Made by a program: the position numbers and the translations under genes. Of a stretch of 64,000 bases of DNA, positions 25,917 to 34,879 are shown piece after piece; position 1 is the stretch's first letter; each line of letters opens with the position of its first letter. This stretch comes from Alteracholeplasma palmae J233 (lineage in GTDB: Bacteria > Bacillota_I > Bacilli_A > Acholeplasmatales > Acholeplasmataceae), in contig NC_022538.1 in assembly GCF_000968055.1 (NCBI RefSeq), forward strand, positions 1,275,499-1,339,498, written 5' to 3'. The notes under the pieces were generated by a model that made no database searches, was not told the DNA's origin, and was given only the letters and a program-made list of their open reading frames with translations.

Positions 25917-27427
25917 CTGATTACCATCCTGTTTGTATTTTTATTGAAGTACATTTTTTTATCTGCACGATCTAGCAATTCTAATATATTTACTCCATCA
26001 TTAGGTGATATTGCTAATCCGGTACTAATTGTAATAATATATGGTTTACCATCAATTATCATTGGTTTTTCCATGGCTTTTTTAAATTCATCAATCATTT
26101 CTATTGTTTTATCCATAGAGATTAAATTTGAGAAGTGGATAACAAATTCATCGCCAGCATATCTTGCCTTTAGACTCTTTTTAAAGTGATTAACCATTCT
26201 TTTTGAAATTTCAACTAATAATTTATCCCCTAATAAATGTCCATTTTGATCATTGAGTTCTTTAAAATTATCAATATCTAAAAACAGTATTTTCTGATTA
26301 TTAGGATCTTCTTGTAAAACCGATTCCATTCTATTGATGAAATACTGTTTCGTGTTTAAAGAAGTCAATGGGTCTTTATTAATCATTTTAGACATATTAG
26401 CAGTTGTTACTCCACTTAAGTCTTTATAGGTTGCTACATAGCGAATAATTTGATTTCTGTCATCTTTAATCACAAATACTTGTTTCCAAGCAGGAAGAAT
26501 TGAACCATCACGTTTTCTTTCCCATGTTTCTCCTTGCCAAAAATCGTTTTTATATAATATTTCTTCTAGTTTATCTGCCATATATTGTTCTGAAAAACTT
26601 CTTAGTGCTCTATCAAAGAACTGCATTTTTTCAAATTCTGTCTCATGATATTGGAAAATATTACATAAAGTTTTATTAACATAAATAATTTGCTTTTTAT
26701 CATTCGCAATAATCACACCATCTGTATGATTATCAATAATTTTTTTATAGCTCTTAAGATCAATATCTGCAATATTATTCATTGGTTTATATGTTACTTG
26801 TATACCTATGATTTCTTCTTTATTTAATATTGGGACAAAATCGATATTCATTTTAATCCTATTACCATACTTTGTTTTTCTAGTTGCTAAGATGCAAATA
26901 TCATGCCCATTTAAAAACATTTCCTTATGGGTATTTATATATTCTTTATCTGTTAAAGATAAATCTAACACATTAGAAAGTATTTTAGACTTTATTTCTT
27001 GGTTTGTAAATCCAAAAATTTCTTCAAATTTTTTATTACATCCAATAATTGTACCCGTACTATTAAGAATGACTTTTGCCTCTATCTCATCAAAGAATAC
27101 TTCGCTTGCTAAAGTCTCTAAATAATCAGCTTCTTTGACTAAATTTGGCATAACTAAATAATAGTTTTCTAATACTTCTACCGTTTTAAATGTTAGAAAC
27201 TCACTATTTTTTTCATTTCTTATAACATGATTTTTTAAATAGCTTAATGTCACTTCTTCCCCTAGTGCTTCTTGTAAAGTCATACCAACATAAATTCCTA
27301 ACTTGTCTCTTGATAGTGGTGTATCACACACTATTTCATAATTGTTTGAATCAATGATAAATAATGGTCGCCCCATGTAGATAATTGTATTTTGCAATGC
27401 AACCAAAGCTTTGTTTAATTCTTTCAT
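25913..27427 (-). CDS. PAS-PAS-GGDEF diguanylate cyclase-like protein
   Basis: A 504-residue soluble protein. An N-terminal region (1-115) of unclear type is followed by two PAS domains (about 118-220: [18 protein letters not shown]; about 230-335: [19 protein letters not shown], with a PAC end [11 protein letters not shown]) and a GGDEF domain from about 350 ([57 protein letters not shown]). The site is AGDEF rather than GGDEF, a variant known from active cyclases; no I-site or EAL domain is obvious. It would make cyclic di-GMP in response to a PAS ligand. GGDEF proteins are rare in Mollicutes. Its TGA overlaps the galE ATG, so both are coupled. Confidence 0.9.
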   Translation of the reverse strand: MKELNKALVALQNTIIYMGRPLFIIDSNNYEIVCDTPLSRDKLGIYVGMTLQEALGEEVTLSYLKNHVIRNEKNSEFLTFKTVEVLENYYLVMPNLVKEADYLETLASEVFFDEIEAKVILNSTGTIIGCNKKFEEIFGFTNQEIKSKILSNVLDLSLTDKEYINTHKEMFLNGHDICILATRKTKYGNRIKMNIDFVPILNKEEIIGIQVTYKPMNNIADIDLKSYKKIIDNHTDGVIIANDKKQIIYVNKTLCNIFQYHETEFEKMQFFDRALRSFSEQYMADKLEEILYKNDFWQGETWERKRDGSILPAWKQVFVIKDDRNQIIRYVATYKDLSGVTTANMSKMINKDPLTSLNTKQYFINRMESVLQEDPNNQKILFLDIDNFKELNDQNGHLLGDKLLVEISKRMVNHFKKSLKARYAGDEFVIHFSNLISMDKTIEMIDEFKKAMEKPMIIDGKPYIITISTGLAISPNDGVNILELLDRADKKMYFNKNTNRMVIR

Positions 27428-27501
27428 TTTTAAACCCCTTAGCTTTGCTTTATTACTTTTATTTAATTATAGTCTTTATTAACTCTCATGTCAAATATCG
27501 G

Positions 27502-29223
27502 TTATATGCTTTGAAATTGTTCTTGATATAAACTGGCATAAAGCCCTTTTTTACTTAAAAGTTCTTCATGTGTTCCTTCTTCAAAAATACCGTCTTGTGT
27601 TACCACAAATATTTTATCAGCATTTTTAATAGTTGTTAATCTATGTGCGATAACTAGGGTCGTTCTTCCTTTAGATAACTTTTCAAGTGATGCTTGTATA
27701 TCAGATTCTGTTTTAGTATCTAGGGCACTTGTTGCCTCATCTAAGATCAATATTGGAGGATTCTTTAAAAACATTCTAGCAATCGCTAATCTTTGTCTTT
27801 GCCCTCCTGATAATTTGATTCCTCTATATCCTATAATCGTATGAATACCATCTTTCATATTGGCAATAACTTCATCTAATTGAGCTAGTTTAAGGGCTTC
27901 GTTTATTTCATCATCAGTTGCGTTTAGTTTTCCATAAAGAATATTTTCTCTTACAGTACCATTAAATAAAAATACTTCTTGTTGAACCATGCCAATATTT
28001 TCTTTTAAGGATGATAAAGTAACTGATTGGATCGACTTTCCATCAATTAAAATATCACCTTTATCTATATCATAAAATCTTGGTAATAAATTACAGAGGG
28101 TTGTTTTACCTGCTCCTGATGGGCCTACAAAAGCAACCGTTTGTCCTGCTTGTATTTTAAAACTGATATTTGATAAAACATGCTTATCATCTCCATATGA
28201 AAAAGAGACGTTTTTATATTCTACTTCTCCATTCACTACAGTCAATTCAGTCGCATGCTCACTATCGACTATTGTAGGCTTAATATGCATTAATTCTAAG
28301 TATCTTTTAAATCCAGCAATTCCCTTTGGATAACTTTCTATCACCGCATTCATTTTTTCAATAGGTCTGATTAACACATTGGTTAATAAGATAAAATAAA
28401 TGATATCGCTATAGTCTGTAATATAACCTTTAATGAAAAAATAAGAACTTAAAAGTAGTGCGACCAAGCTTAATAGTTTCATTAAAAAATGATTTGTTGT
28501 ATGACTCAGTCCCATCACTTGGTAAAACTCAAGTTTAGCGTCTTTGTAACCTTCGTTTAACTTTTCAAATTTATCTTGTTCAAATGTTTCATTAGAAAAT
28601 GCTTTGACTACTCTAATACCACTAATTGTGTTTTCTAATCCAGAATTAAAGTCAGCTAGTCTATTATAAATTCTTTTATTCACTTTTATCATCTTCTTAT
28701 TAAAGTATATGATTAAAGCGGAAATAACTGGAACTAAAGCGATTGTAATAAGTGCTAAGTATGGATTCACTAAATACATTAATACAAAGGTTGCGATCAA
28801 CGTTGAAATAGAAATAAAAATATCTTCTGGTCCATGGTGGGCAACTTCTCCAATTTCAAATAAATCAGTTGTGATTCTTGACATTAATTCCCCAGTTTTT
28901 CTATCATCATAAAACGCAAAGGGTTGTTCTGTTAAATGCTTAAACAAATCTTTTCTTAAATCTCTTTCAATTAAATGCCCTAATTTATGACCAAAATATG
29001 TCACAATATATTGTAATAAGGCACTCATAAGATAAAAGCCTAATAAAGCGATAATAGCTGTAATTACTAAGACTAATTCTTTTTGTGGAATATATTCTCT
29101 TATGACTTTATTAACTATTACTGGAAAACCTATTTCTAAAAAAGCGGCTATTACTGCGCATATAAAATCTAGTAAAAATAACTTTTTATATGGCCTATAG
29201 TAACTTATAAATTTTTTAATCAT
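27502..29223 (-). CDS. ABC exporter half-transporter, probably homodimeric
   Basis: A 573-residue exporter subunit with six membrane helices in residues 1-310 and an ATPase domain from about 335. Walker A GPSGAGKTTLC, Q-loop MVQQEVFLFNGTV, signature LSGGQRQRLAIARM, Walker B ILILDEATSALD and switch histidine IAHRLTT are all canonical, unlike the two paired exporters in this window. This fits a homodimer of the MsbA/Sav1866 type, exporting lipids or drugs. It starts one base after the dnaE stop and is probably co-transcribed with it. The substrate cannot be deduced. Confidence 0.9.
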   Translation of the reverse strand: MIKKFISYYRPYKKLFLLDFICAVIAAFLEIGFPVIVNKVIREYIPQKELVLVITAIIALLGFYLMSALLQYIVTYFGHKLGHLIERDLRKDLFKHLTEQPFAFYDDRKTGELMSRITTDLFEIGEVAHHGPEDIFISISTLIATFVLMYLVNPYLALITIALVPVISALIIYFNKKMIKVNKRIYNRLADFNSGLENTISGIRVVKAFSNETFEQDKFEKLNEGYKDAKLEFYQVMGLSHTTNHFLMKLLSLVALLLSSYFFIKGYITDYSDIIYFILLTNVLIRPIEKMNAVIESYPKGIAGFKRYLELMHIKPTIVDSEHATELTVVNGEVEYKNVSFSYGDDKHVLSNISFKIQAGQTVAFVGPSGAGKTTLCNLLPRFYDIDKGDILIDGKSIQSVTLSSLKENIGMVQQEVFLFNGTVRENILYGKLNATDDEINEALKLAQLDEVIANMKDGIHTIIGYRGIKLSGGQRQRLAIARMFLKNPPILILDEATSALDTKTESDIQASLEKLSKGRTTLVIAHRLTTIKNADKIFVVTQDGIFEEGTHEELLSKKGLYASLYQEQFQSI

Positions 29224-29224
29224 T

Positions 29225-32173
29225 TTAAACTCCTAAAATTTCTTTCATGCTTGTTAATATATATGTATTTTTATCTTTTCTTGCCTGAATAATATAATAT
29301 GTTGGTTTCATTGTTTTTATATATCTTTCATATTCATTAGGAAAGACTGTAAGTTCTACTTCTAACTTGCCATCACTTGTTTTTATAAATGCCATTTCTT
29401 GATTTTTCTTAGTTTTAATTTTTTTGATATGAACGACATTACCAACAAAAGTAATGCTATCTTTATGCATTTGTTCTTCAATATCTTTGATATTTTCTTT
29501 TTCTTTAAATGAGCCAAAAAGAATCAGTGGGCTATAAAATAAATTAAACCCATAGGCATTAAATTCTTGTTCAATGAGTGTTCCAAGATCATATTCATCA
29601 TATATTTTAGGCTTGTAATCAGTTAGATATTGTCCATATAAAACAACATCTAAATTTCTATTTTCATATAATGTTCTCTTGCTTAAATTAAAACAATCTA
29701 AAGCTCCTGAAAAGATAAGTACTGAAAGTATTTTTTCATTAATAATATCTTTTGTTTTAATCTTAAAGTCATCATAATTCTTAAAATTTTCTTGATTTCT
29801 TTTTTCAATTATTTTCTTAACAATCTGATTACCCAAACCTTTAATCATTGTTAGAGGCAGTAAAATGCCTTCTTTAGTTTCTTTATATTCAAATGTACTA
29901 TATAAAATATTAGGTTTCATCATGCGAATGCCTTGTTGTTTAGCTTCACCAATATAATCAAGGGTTTGTTTTGGATTATTAATGACACTTGTTAAAAGGA
30001 CTGTCATAAAGGTCTTAAAGTAGTTTGCCTTTAAATAAGCCATTTGATAAGCAACCATCGCATAAGAAACACTATGGCTTCTGTTAAAGCCGTAATTAGC
30101 AAATCTGACAATATAATCATAGATTGTCTGAGCAGTTTTTTCATTTTGATGATTTAAAATAGCTTTTTCAACAAATCTTTTTCTTTCATTTTCTAGAATT
30201 GATAAATCTTTTTTAGAAATACCTCTTCTTAATAAATCCGCTTCTGCTAAAGTATAATTGGCAAATTTTGAGGCTATTTGCATAATTTGTTCCTGGTAGA
30301 TAATAATACCATAGGTTTTATCTAGTATTTCTTGAATACTCGTATCGATTTGTTGATAAGTTTTACCATGTCTTCTTTCAATAAATTCATCAATATGATC
30401 CATTGGTCCTGGTCTATATAAGGCAAGAATTGAAACAATATCTTCAAAATTAGATGGTTTGAGTTTTCTTAATACTTGTCTCATTCCTGTTGATTCTAAT
30501 TGGAAGATACCTGTTGTTTTAGCACTTGATAAAAGTTCATAAGTTTTTTCATCGTCTAAAGTAATGTCTTGAATTTTAAAATTCAAGTTTGCTAATTTCA
30601 TTACTTCATCAATAATAGCTAAATTTCTAATGCCTAAAAAGTCTATCTTAAGAAGACCTAATTTTTCTAAGTCTGTTGCCTCAAATTGTGTTTGATACAT
30701 CTCATGCATGCCTTTTTGTAAGGGAATAATATCTGTTAACTTATCATTACTTAAGATAATACCTGCAGCATGTGTACCTGTATGTCTTTTTAATCCTTCT
30801 ATTCTTTTAGCAACCGTAAGTAGTCTTACTGTTTCACTATCAGAATAGTCAATTCTATCATCTAATACTCTTTTGATAATACCATTTACCCTAGAAACAT
30901 CTATTTTCATGACTCTGGCAATATCTCTAATAGATGATCTTAAGGCAAAGGTTCCAAATGTAATAATATAGGCAATGTGGTCTTTTCCGTATTTTTCTTT
31001 TACATAGGCAATCACTTGATCCCTTTTGTTATCTGGAAAATCTAAGTCGATATCAGGCATTGTCTTTCTTTCTGGATTCAAAAATCTTTCAAATAAGAGG
31101 TCATAAAAAATAGGGTCTATATCAGTAATTCCTAGGCAGTATGAAACAAGTGATCCTGCCGCTGATCCTCTTCCTGGCCCTACTAAGATATCATTAGTTT
31201 TAGCATATTTAACAAAATCATAAACAATTAAAAAATAATCAGCATAACCCATATCATTAATGACTTTTAACTCATGCATTAATCTTTCTTGATAAATACT
31301 TGAGTTTTTATCAGTGCCTTCTAATCTTTTTTTAAGTCCAACTTTAGCTAAAGCCTCTAAGTATTCACTAGAAGATACATTATTCTTAGTTTTAAACTTT
31401 GGAAGTAAAACTTGCTGGTTAAAGGGTGCTTGATACTCTATTTTTTGAGCTAGGGCATCACCATTATCAAAGACATAAGGGTAATCTTTATATTTTTCAA
31501 TAAGTTCTTCTTTAGTTAAAAAAGATAAATCCATAGAATCAATCTCATTTTGATTGTTATCAATTTGTCTTAAAGCATCATAAGCAACCTTATCTTCTTT
31601 TTCTAAATAATTCGATTGGTTTGTTATAAGAATCTTTGTTTTAAGTTCTTCTGCAATTTCAACTATTTCTTTTGCAATACTAGTGAGTTCATTACTTTGT
31701 AAAGAGAGTCCAACATAGACTTCTTTGAAACTTGATTTTAGTTCTTCTAAATATGTATAAGCATTTTTTCTTTCTTGTTTTAACAAACTATTTTCAAAAA
31801 ATGAATTCAAGCCTGGAGTGATAAAAAAAAGTCCTTCATCATAGTCTTTTATTTTTTCTAAAGTGATTTCTTCAGTTGAGGTTTGTAACAGGGTAGATAG
31901 TTTAATTAAGTTTTTTATACCTTTATCATTTTTAGCATATACTAAAAGGTTTGTTTCTGATAAATTATAATGAAAATAGACTTTAAGTCCAATGATAGGT
32001 TTGATATCATACTTTTTTGATAACTGATAAAATCTATACATACCATATAAATTTTGATTATCAGCCATTGTTAAAAAATCGTAGTTATTTTCTTTTGCCT
32101 TGCTAAATAACTCTTCTAGTTTTAGGGAGCTGTTTAATAAACTATATTCTGTTTGTATATGAAATGTCGACAT
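29225..32173 (-). CDS. dnaE: DNA polymerase III alpha subunit
   Basis: A 982-residue C-family polymerase. N-terminal PHP-type domain (STFHIQTEYSLL, FLTMADNQNLYG, PIIGLKVYF), then the palm with GRGSAAGSLVSYCLGITDID and PDIDLDFPDNKRD, whose aspartates hold the catalytic metals; KRHTGTHAAG; DILSIALYRPGP-like SILALYRPGPMDHIDEF; NYGFNRSHSVSYAMVAYQ; and an HhH region (MIKGLGNQIVKKI). A C-terminal OB-like domain (FVGNVVHIKKIKT) is present. It is shorter than E. coli DnaE (1160), typical of the DnaE3/DnaE of Gram-positive and mollicute genomes. The PHP histidines HxH and DH are missing, so no metal-dependent proofreading is expected. Confidence 0.95.
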   Translation of the reverse strand: MSTFHIQTEYSLLNSSLKLEELFSKAKENNYDFLTMADNQNLYGMYRFYQLSKKYDIKPIIGLKVYFHYNLSETNLLVYAKNDKGIKNLIKLSTLLQTSTEEITLEKIKDYDEGLFFITPGLNSFFENSLLKQERKNAYTYLEELKSSFKEVYVGLSLQSNELTSIAKEIVEIAEELKTKILITNQSNYLEKEDKVAYDALRQIDNNQNEIDSMDLSFLTKEELIEKYKDYPYVFDNGDALAQKIEYQAPFNQQVLLPKFKTKNNVSSSEYLEALAKVGLKKRLEGTDKNSSIYQERLMHELKVINDMGYADYFLIVYDFVKYAKTNDILVGPGRGSAAGSLVSYCLGITDIDPIFYDLLFERFLNPERKTMPDIDLDFPDNKRDQVIAYVKEKYGKDHIAYIITFGTFALRSSIRDIARVMKIDVSRVNGIIKRVLDDRIDYSDSETVRLLTVAKRIEGLKRHTGTHAAGIILSNDKLTDIIPLQKGMHEMYQTQFEATDLEKLGLLKIDFLGIRNLAIIDEVMKLANLNFKIQDITLDDEKTYELLSSAKTTGIFQLESTGMRQVLRKLKPSNFEDIVSILALYRPGPMDHIDEFIERRHGKTYQQIDTSIQEILDKTYGIIIYQEQIMQIASKFANYTLAEADLLRRGISKKDLSILENERKRFVEKAILNHQNEKTAQTIYDYIVRFANYGFNRSHSVSYAMVAYQMAYLKANYFKTFMTVLLTSVINNPKQTLDYIGEAKQQGIRMMKPNILYSTFEYKETKEGILLPLTMIKGLGNQIVKKIIEKRNQENFKNYDDFKIKTKDIINEKILSVLIFSGALDCFNLSKRTLYENRNLDVVLYGQYLTDYKPKIYDEYDLGTLIEQEFNAYGFNLFYSPLILFGSFKEKENIKDIEEQMHKDSITFVGNVVHIKKIKTKKNQEMAFIKTSDGKLEVELTVFPNEYERYIKTMKPTYYIIQARKDKNTYILTSMKEILGV

Positions 32174-32303
32174 CTTATTACACTTGTTTTTAAACTATCC
32201 AATGATTTTTTAAAAACTTTGCTCCTTTACTTATGTTAACTGCTCTTCTATTATTATACTATATTTATAAGTTATTTTCAGATTAGTCCACTAGATTTAA
32301 AAG

Positions 32304-32336
32304 AAAAGACCCTAAAGTATAAATACTTTAAAGTCT
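32304..32336 (-). terminator. terminator of the flavodoxin gene
   Basis: A 13-bp stem (32307-32319 with 32324-32336, two G-U pairs), four-base loop and a minus-strand tract TTTTCTTTT. It stands eight bases after the flavodoxin stop codon. Confidence 0.85.
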
Positions 32337-32343
32337 ATATTTC

Positions 32344-32769
32344 TTATATGCTTGCAAATCTAGCACCGAATTCAAAACATGTTTCTAGTTCATCTGTGCT
32401 AGGAGTTGAATTAATTTTCAATCCTTTTTCAAATAAATCTAGATTTTGGTCTAAAACTCGTTCTTCCCACGCATCCATCCATTCGCCATCTCCCCAACCA
32501 TATGATCCGAATAAAGCAATTTTTTTATTTGCTAAATGCGCTTCAACATCTTGGAAGAATGGTTCGAATTCATCTTCTTCTAAATTTTCAATTCCCATTG
32601 ATGGGCAACCAAATGCTATCTTGTCATATTCTAATGCTTTCTCAGGTGTTATTTGGTCAACTGATTTTAAAACAGCTTCGCTTCCTGTAGAAAGAATGCC
32701 TTCATAAATTTGTTGGGCCATAATTTCAGTGTTACCTGTTCCGGTCCAATACACGACTAAAATTGACAT
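32344..32769 (-). CDS. flavodoxin
   Basis: A 141-residue FMN protein. The phosphate-binding loop is YWTGTGNTEIMA, the second FMN loop FGCPSMGIENLEED, and the third ALFGSYGWGDGEWMDAWEE, all standard short-chain flavodoxin features. It carries single electrons between oxidoreductases in the cytoplasm. It lies 25 bases after the Ig-like-repeat gene and is followed by a terminator, so it may be the final gene of the exporter operon or have its own signals. The partner enzymes are not in this window. Confidence 0.93.
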   Translation of the reverse strand: MSILVVYWTGTGNTEIMAQQIYEGILSTGSEAVLKSVDQITPEKALEYDKIAFGCPSMGIENLEEDEFEPFFQDVEAHLANKKIALFGSYGWGDGEWMDAWEERVLDQNLDLFEKGLKINSTPSTDELETCFEFGARFASI

Positions 32770-32794
32770 GTCATTTCTCCTTTATTAGCTTTCC

Positions 32795-34828
32795 TTATTC
32801 ATTATATGTATAATTTTTAGAATTGTCAAAGTTTTTCCTTTTTTTGCTACGCCATATAGTATACACTAAAATTACAAAAAAAGTAAGACTAACAACTCCA
32901 ATAATGATTATCTTGTAATTAAAGGAGGGTTCTACTTCAATAATAATCTTTTTATTAACATAATTTCCTGACTTATCAGTAATTTCATATAAAACTTCAT
33001 ATTTTCCAGCTTTATCAATTTTTGGAGAAGTCACAGTAATCAGATGACTAATATCTTTATCGTAATCATCATATGCTGTGGCAAATGTTACTAAATTAGG
33101 AACATCTTCAAGTTTAATTTTATAGTAGTCTTCCACTTTTAGATTAGGTGCGGTTTGATCTCTAATAATGACTACTATTTTTTTCTCACTACTGTTTTTT
33201 GAAATATCTTCTATATAGTATTTAATTTCATATCTGCCAACTTGTTCAAAATTGATATTATGTGTTATCACTAAATTGTCAATTGATACTTCATCATATA
33301 AGTCTTCACATGAAGTAACATATTTTTTAAAGTCTGTTATTTTATCTGGAAAATTAATATATATTTCATCGGTTGCTAAGTTGATTTGTGGAATAGTAGT
33401 ATCTTTTATTTCTATTGTCGTTTGAAATACTGCTTGATTGTTACTTTGATCTTTTGTTCTTAATTCTATCTCATAGATACCTATTTTTTGATAATCGATT
33501 AGGGTTATCAATTCTAAGTTTAGTTTTTTATCATAATTATCTGTTATTTTAAAATAATCTTCATACTTTGGGGCTGAAAAATTAGTGATAACAATAGGAT
33601 TTGTTTGTTCTATAGTAGGCGCGCTATCGTCAAAGACTTCAAAAACTAATGGAACTTTAGTTACATTATTTGACTGATCATAGATTTCTACTAAAATTCT
33701 ATATTGTCCTAATTCTGACATATTAATTTTCCCTGTATATTTTAAAGTAGGCTTTTTATCATAATTATCAAATACTTTTAAATAATCTGGTATATAAGGA
33801 TCTAAACTAAATACTTTTAAATTTAAGTGATTTAAGAGTTCATAGCTAGGTGCTTCATCATCATAAAGTTCTAAAGTCAGTTGTTTTTTACTTTCATAGC
33901 CTAAATGATCTTTATCATAAATTTGGATGACTTGTTTACCAATTTCATACCTGGGCTCTCCAAAGCTAACATTTCCATTAGATTGGTAAACATTATCTTT
34001 AATCACTTCACTTAACTTGTTAAAATCATTAATGTTTAGCTTTATATGTTCTTTTTTTAACGTGAGTTCAAACCTCTTCTTATCAACTTTATAAGATATT
34101 AATAAAGTACTTTTATTGCCTGACTGATCACTTACTATAAGTTGTGTCGTATACTTTCCAATATTAGAAGTATCTATCTTATAATCAATTTGTAAGACCT
34201 CATCATAATCATCTTTAAATTCAAAAAAATCATAAATACTAATCACATCATCTAATTGTAAATTAAGTTCTCTTTTTTGCTTAATAACAGGAGCTTTATC
34301 ATCTATAACTTCTACTGTGCCTTTATGGTTTGTGACATTACCACTTAAATCAGAAATCTCATACTGAAATTCTTTTATTCCTATATAATTTGTATTAATG
34401 GTATCATAACCAACTGTAGTAATTTTTAAATCTTCATTACTATAATAATTATCAGCACATCTAATATAATTTTTAGGATCAGGCAATTTAGTTTTCAAAG
34501 GTATTTTAATTGGTTTTACTTCAAGTACTACTGGGGCAACCTTATCAACTACATCAAATAAAATTTCTTTATGCAATTTATGCTTTGTATTAAGATGTAT
34601 AGTAGCTGTATAAAGGACATGATAACTTCCCACAACTGATGTATTAATACTATCTTTTCTTAAAGTATAACTATTACTATAAGTTATAATACCTGTATCT
34701 ATTTCAGTCATATCTTCATAATAAATTTTTGCCCTAGGCATTGCTAAATACTCTTCTACTGGATGATTCACGGGAATCTCAACTACTGTTGGAAACCATT
34801 GTGCAATTAAAAATAAAAAAAGTCTCAT
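32795..34828 (-). CDS. membrane-anchored protein with DUF5011/HYR-like Ig repeats
   Basis: Start set at ATG 34828 (MRLFLFLIAQWFPTVVEIP), eight bases after GGAGAG; the TTG reading at 34843 covers that site. A 677-residue protein: a short N-terminal hydrophobic segment of about 16 residues, six or seven Ig-like repeats of about 85 residues each carrying DDYDE or DNYDKK followed by a G-x-Y-x-(I/V) strand and a D-Q-S-(G/N)-N turn (for example IGKYTTQLIVSDQSGNKST, LGQYRILVEIYDQSNNVTK, IGIYEIELRTKDQSNNQAV), and a C-terminal transmembrane helix at 645-665 followed by a lysine-rich tail. The bulk should lie outside the cell, perhaps in adhesion. It is encoded 51 bases after the exporter pair, on the same strand. 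Confidence 0.85.
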   Translation of the reverse strand: MRLFLFLIAQWFPTVVEIPVNHPVEEYLAMPRAKIYYEDMTEIDTGIITYSNSYTLRKDSINTSVVGSYHVLYTATIHLNTKHKLHKEILFDVVDKVAPVVLEVKPIKIPLKTKLPDPKNYIRCADNYYSNEDLKITTVGYDTINTNYIGIKEFQYEISDLSGNVTNHKGTVEVIDDKAPVIKQKRELNLQLDDVISIYDFFEFKDDYDEVLQIDYKIDTSNIGKYTTQLIVSDQSGNKSTLLISYKVDKKRFELTLKKEHIKLNINDFNKLSEVIKDNVYQSNGNVSFGEPRYEIGKQVIQIYDKDHLGYESKKQLTLELYDDEAPSYELLNHLNLKVFSLDPYIPDYLKVFDNYDKKPTLKYTGKINMSELGQYRILVEIYDQSNNVTKVPLVFEVFDDSAPTIEQTNPIVITNFSAPKYEDYFKITDNYDKKLNLELITLIDYQKIGIYEIELRTKDQSNNQAVFQTTIEIKDTTIPQINLATDEIYINFPDKITDFKKYVTSCEDLYDEVSIDNLVITHNINFEQVGRYEIKYYIEDISKNSSEKKIVVIIRDQTAPNLKVEDYYKIKLEDVPNLVTFATAYDDYDKDISHLITVTSPKIDKAGKYEVLYEITDKSGNYVNKKIIIEVEPSFNYKIIIIGVVSLTFFVILVYTIWRSKKRKNFDNSKNYTYNE

Positions 34829-34879
34829 ATCTTCACTCTCCAAATTGATAGTAGTTAAATAAGACTTCTTTTACTTTTT

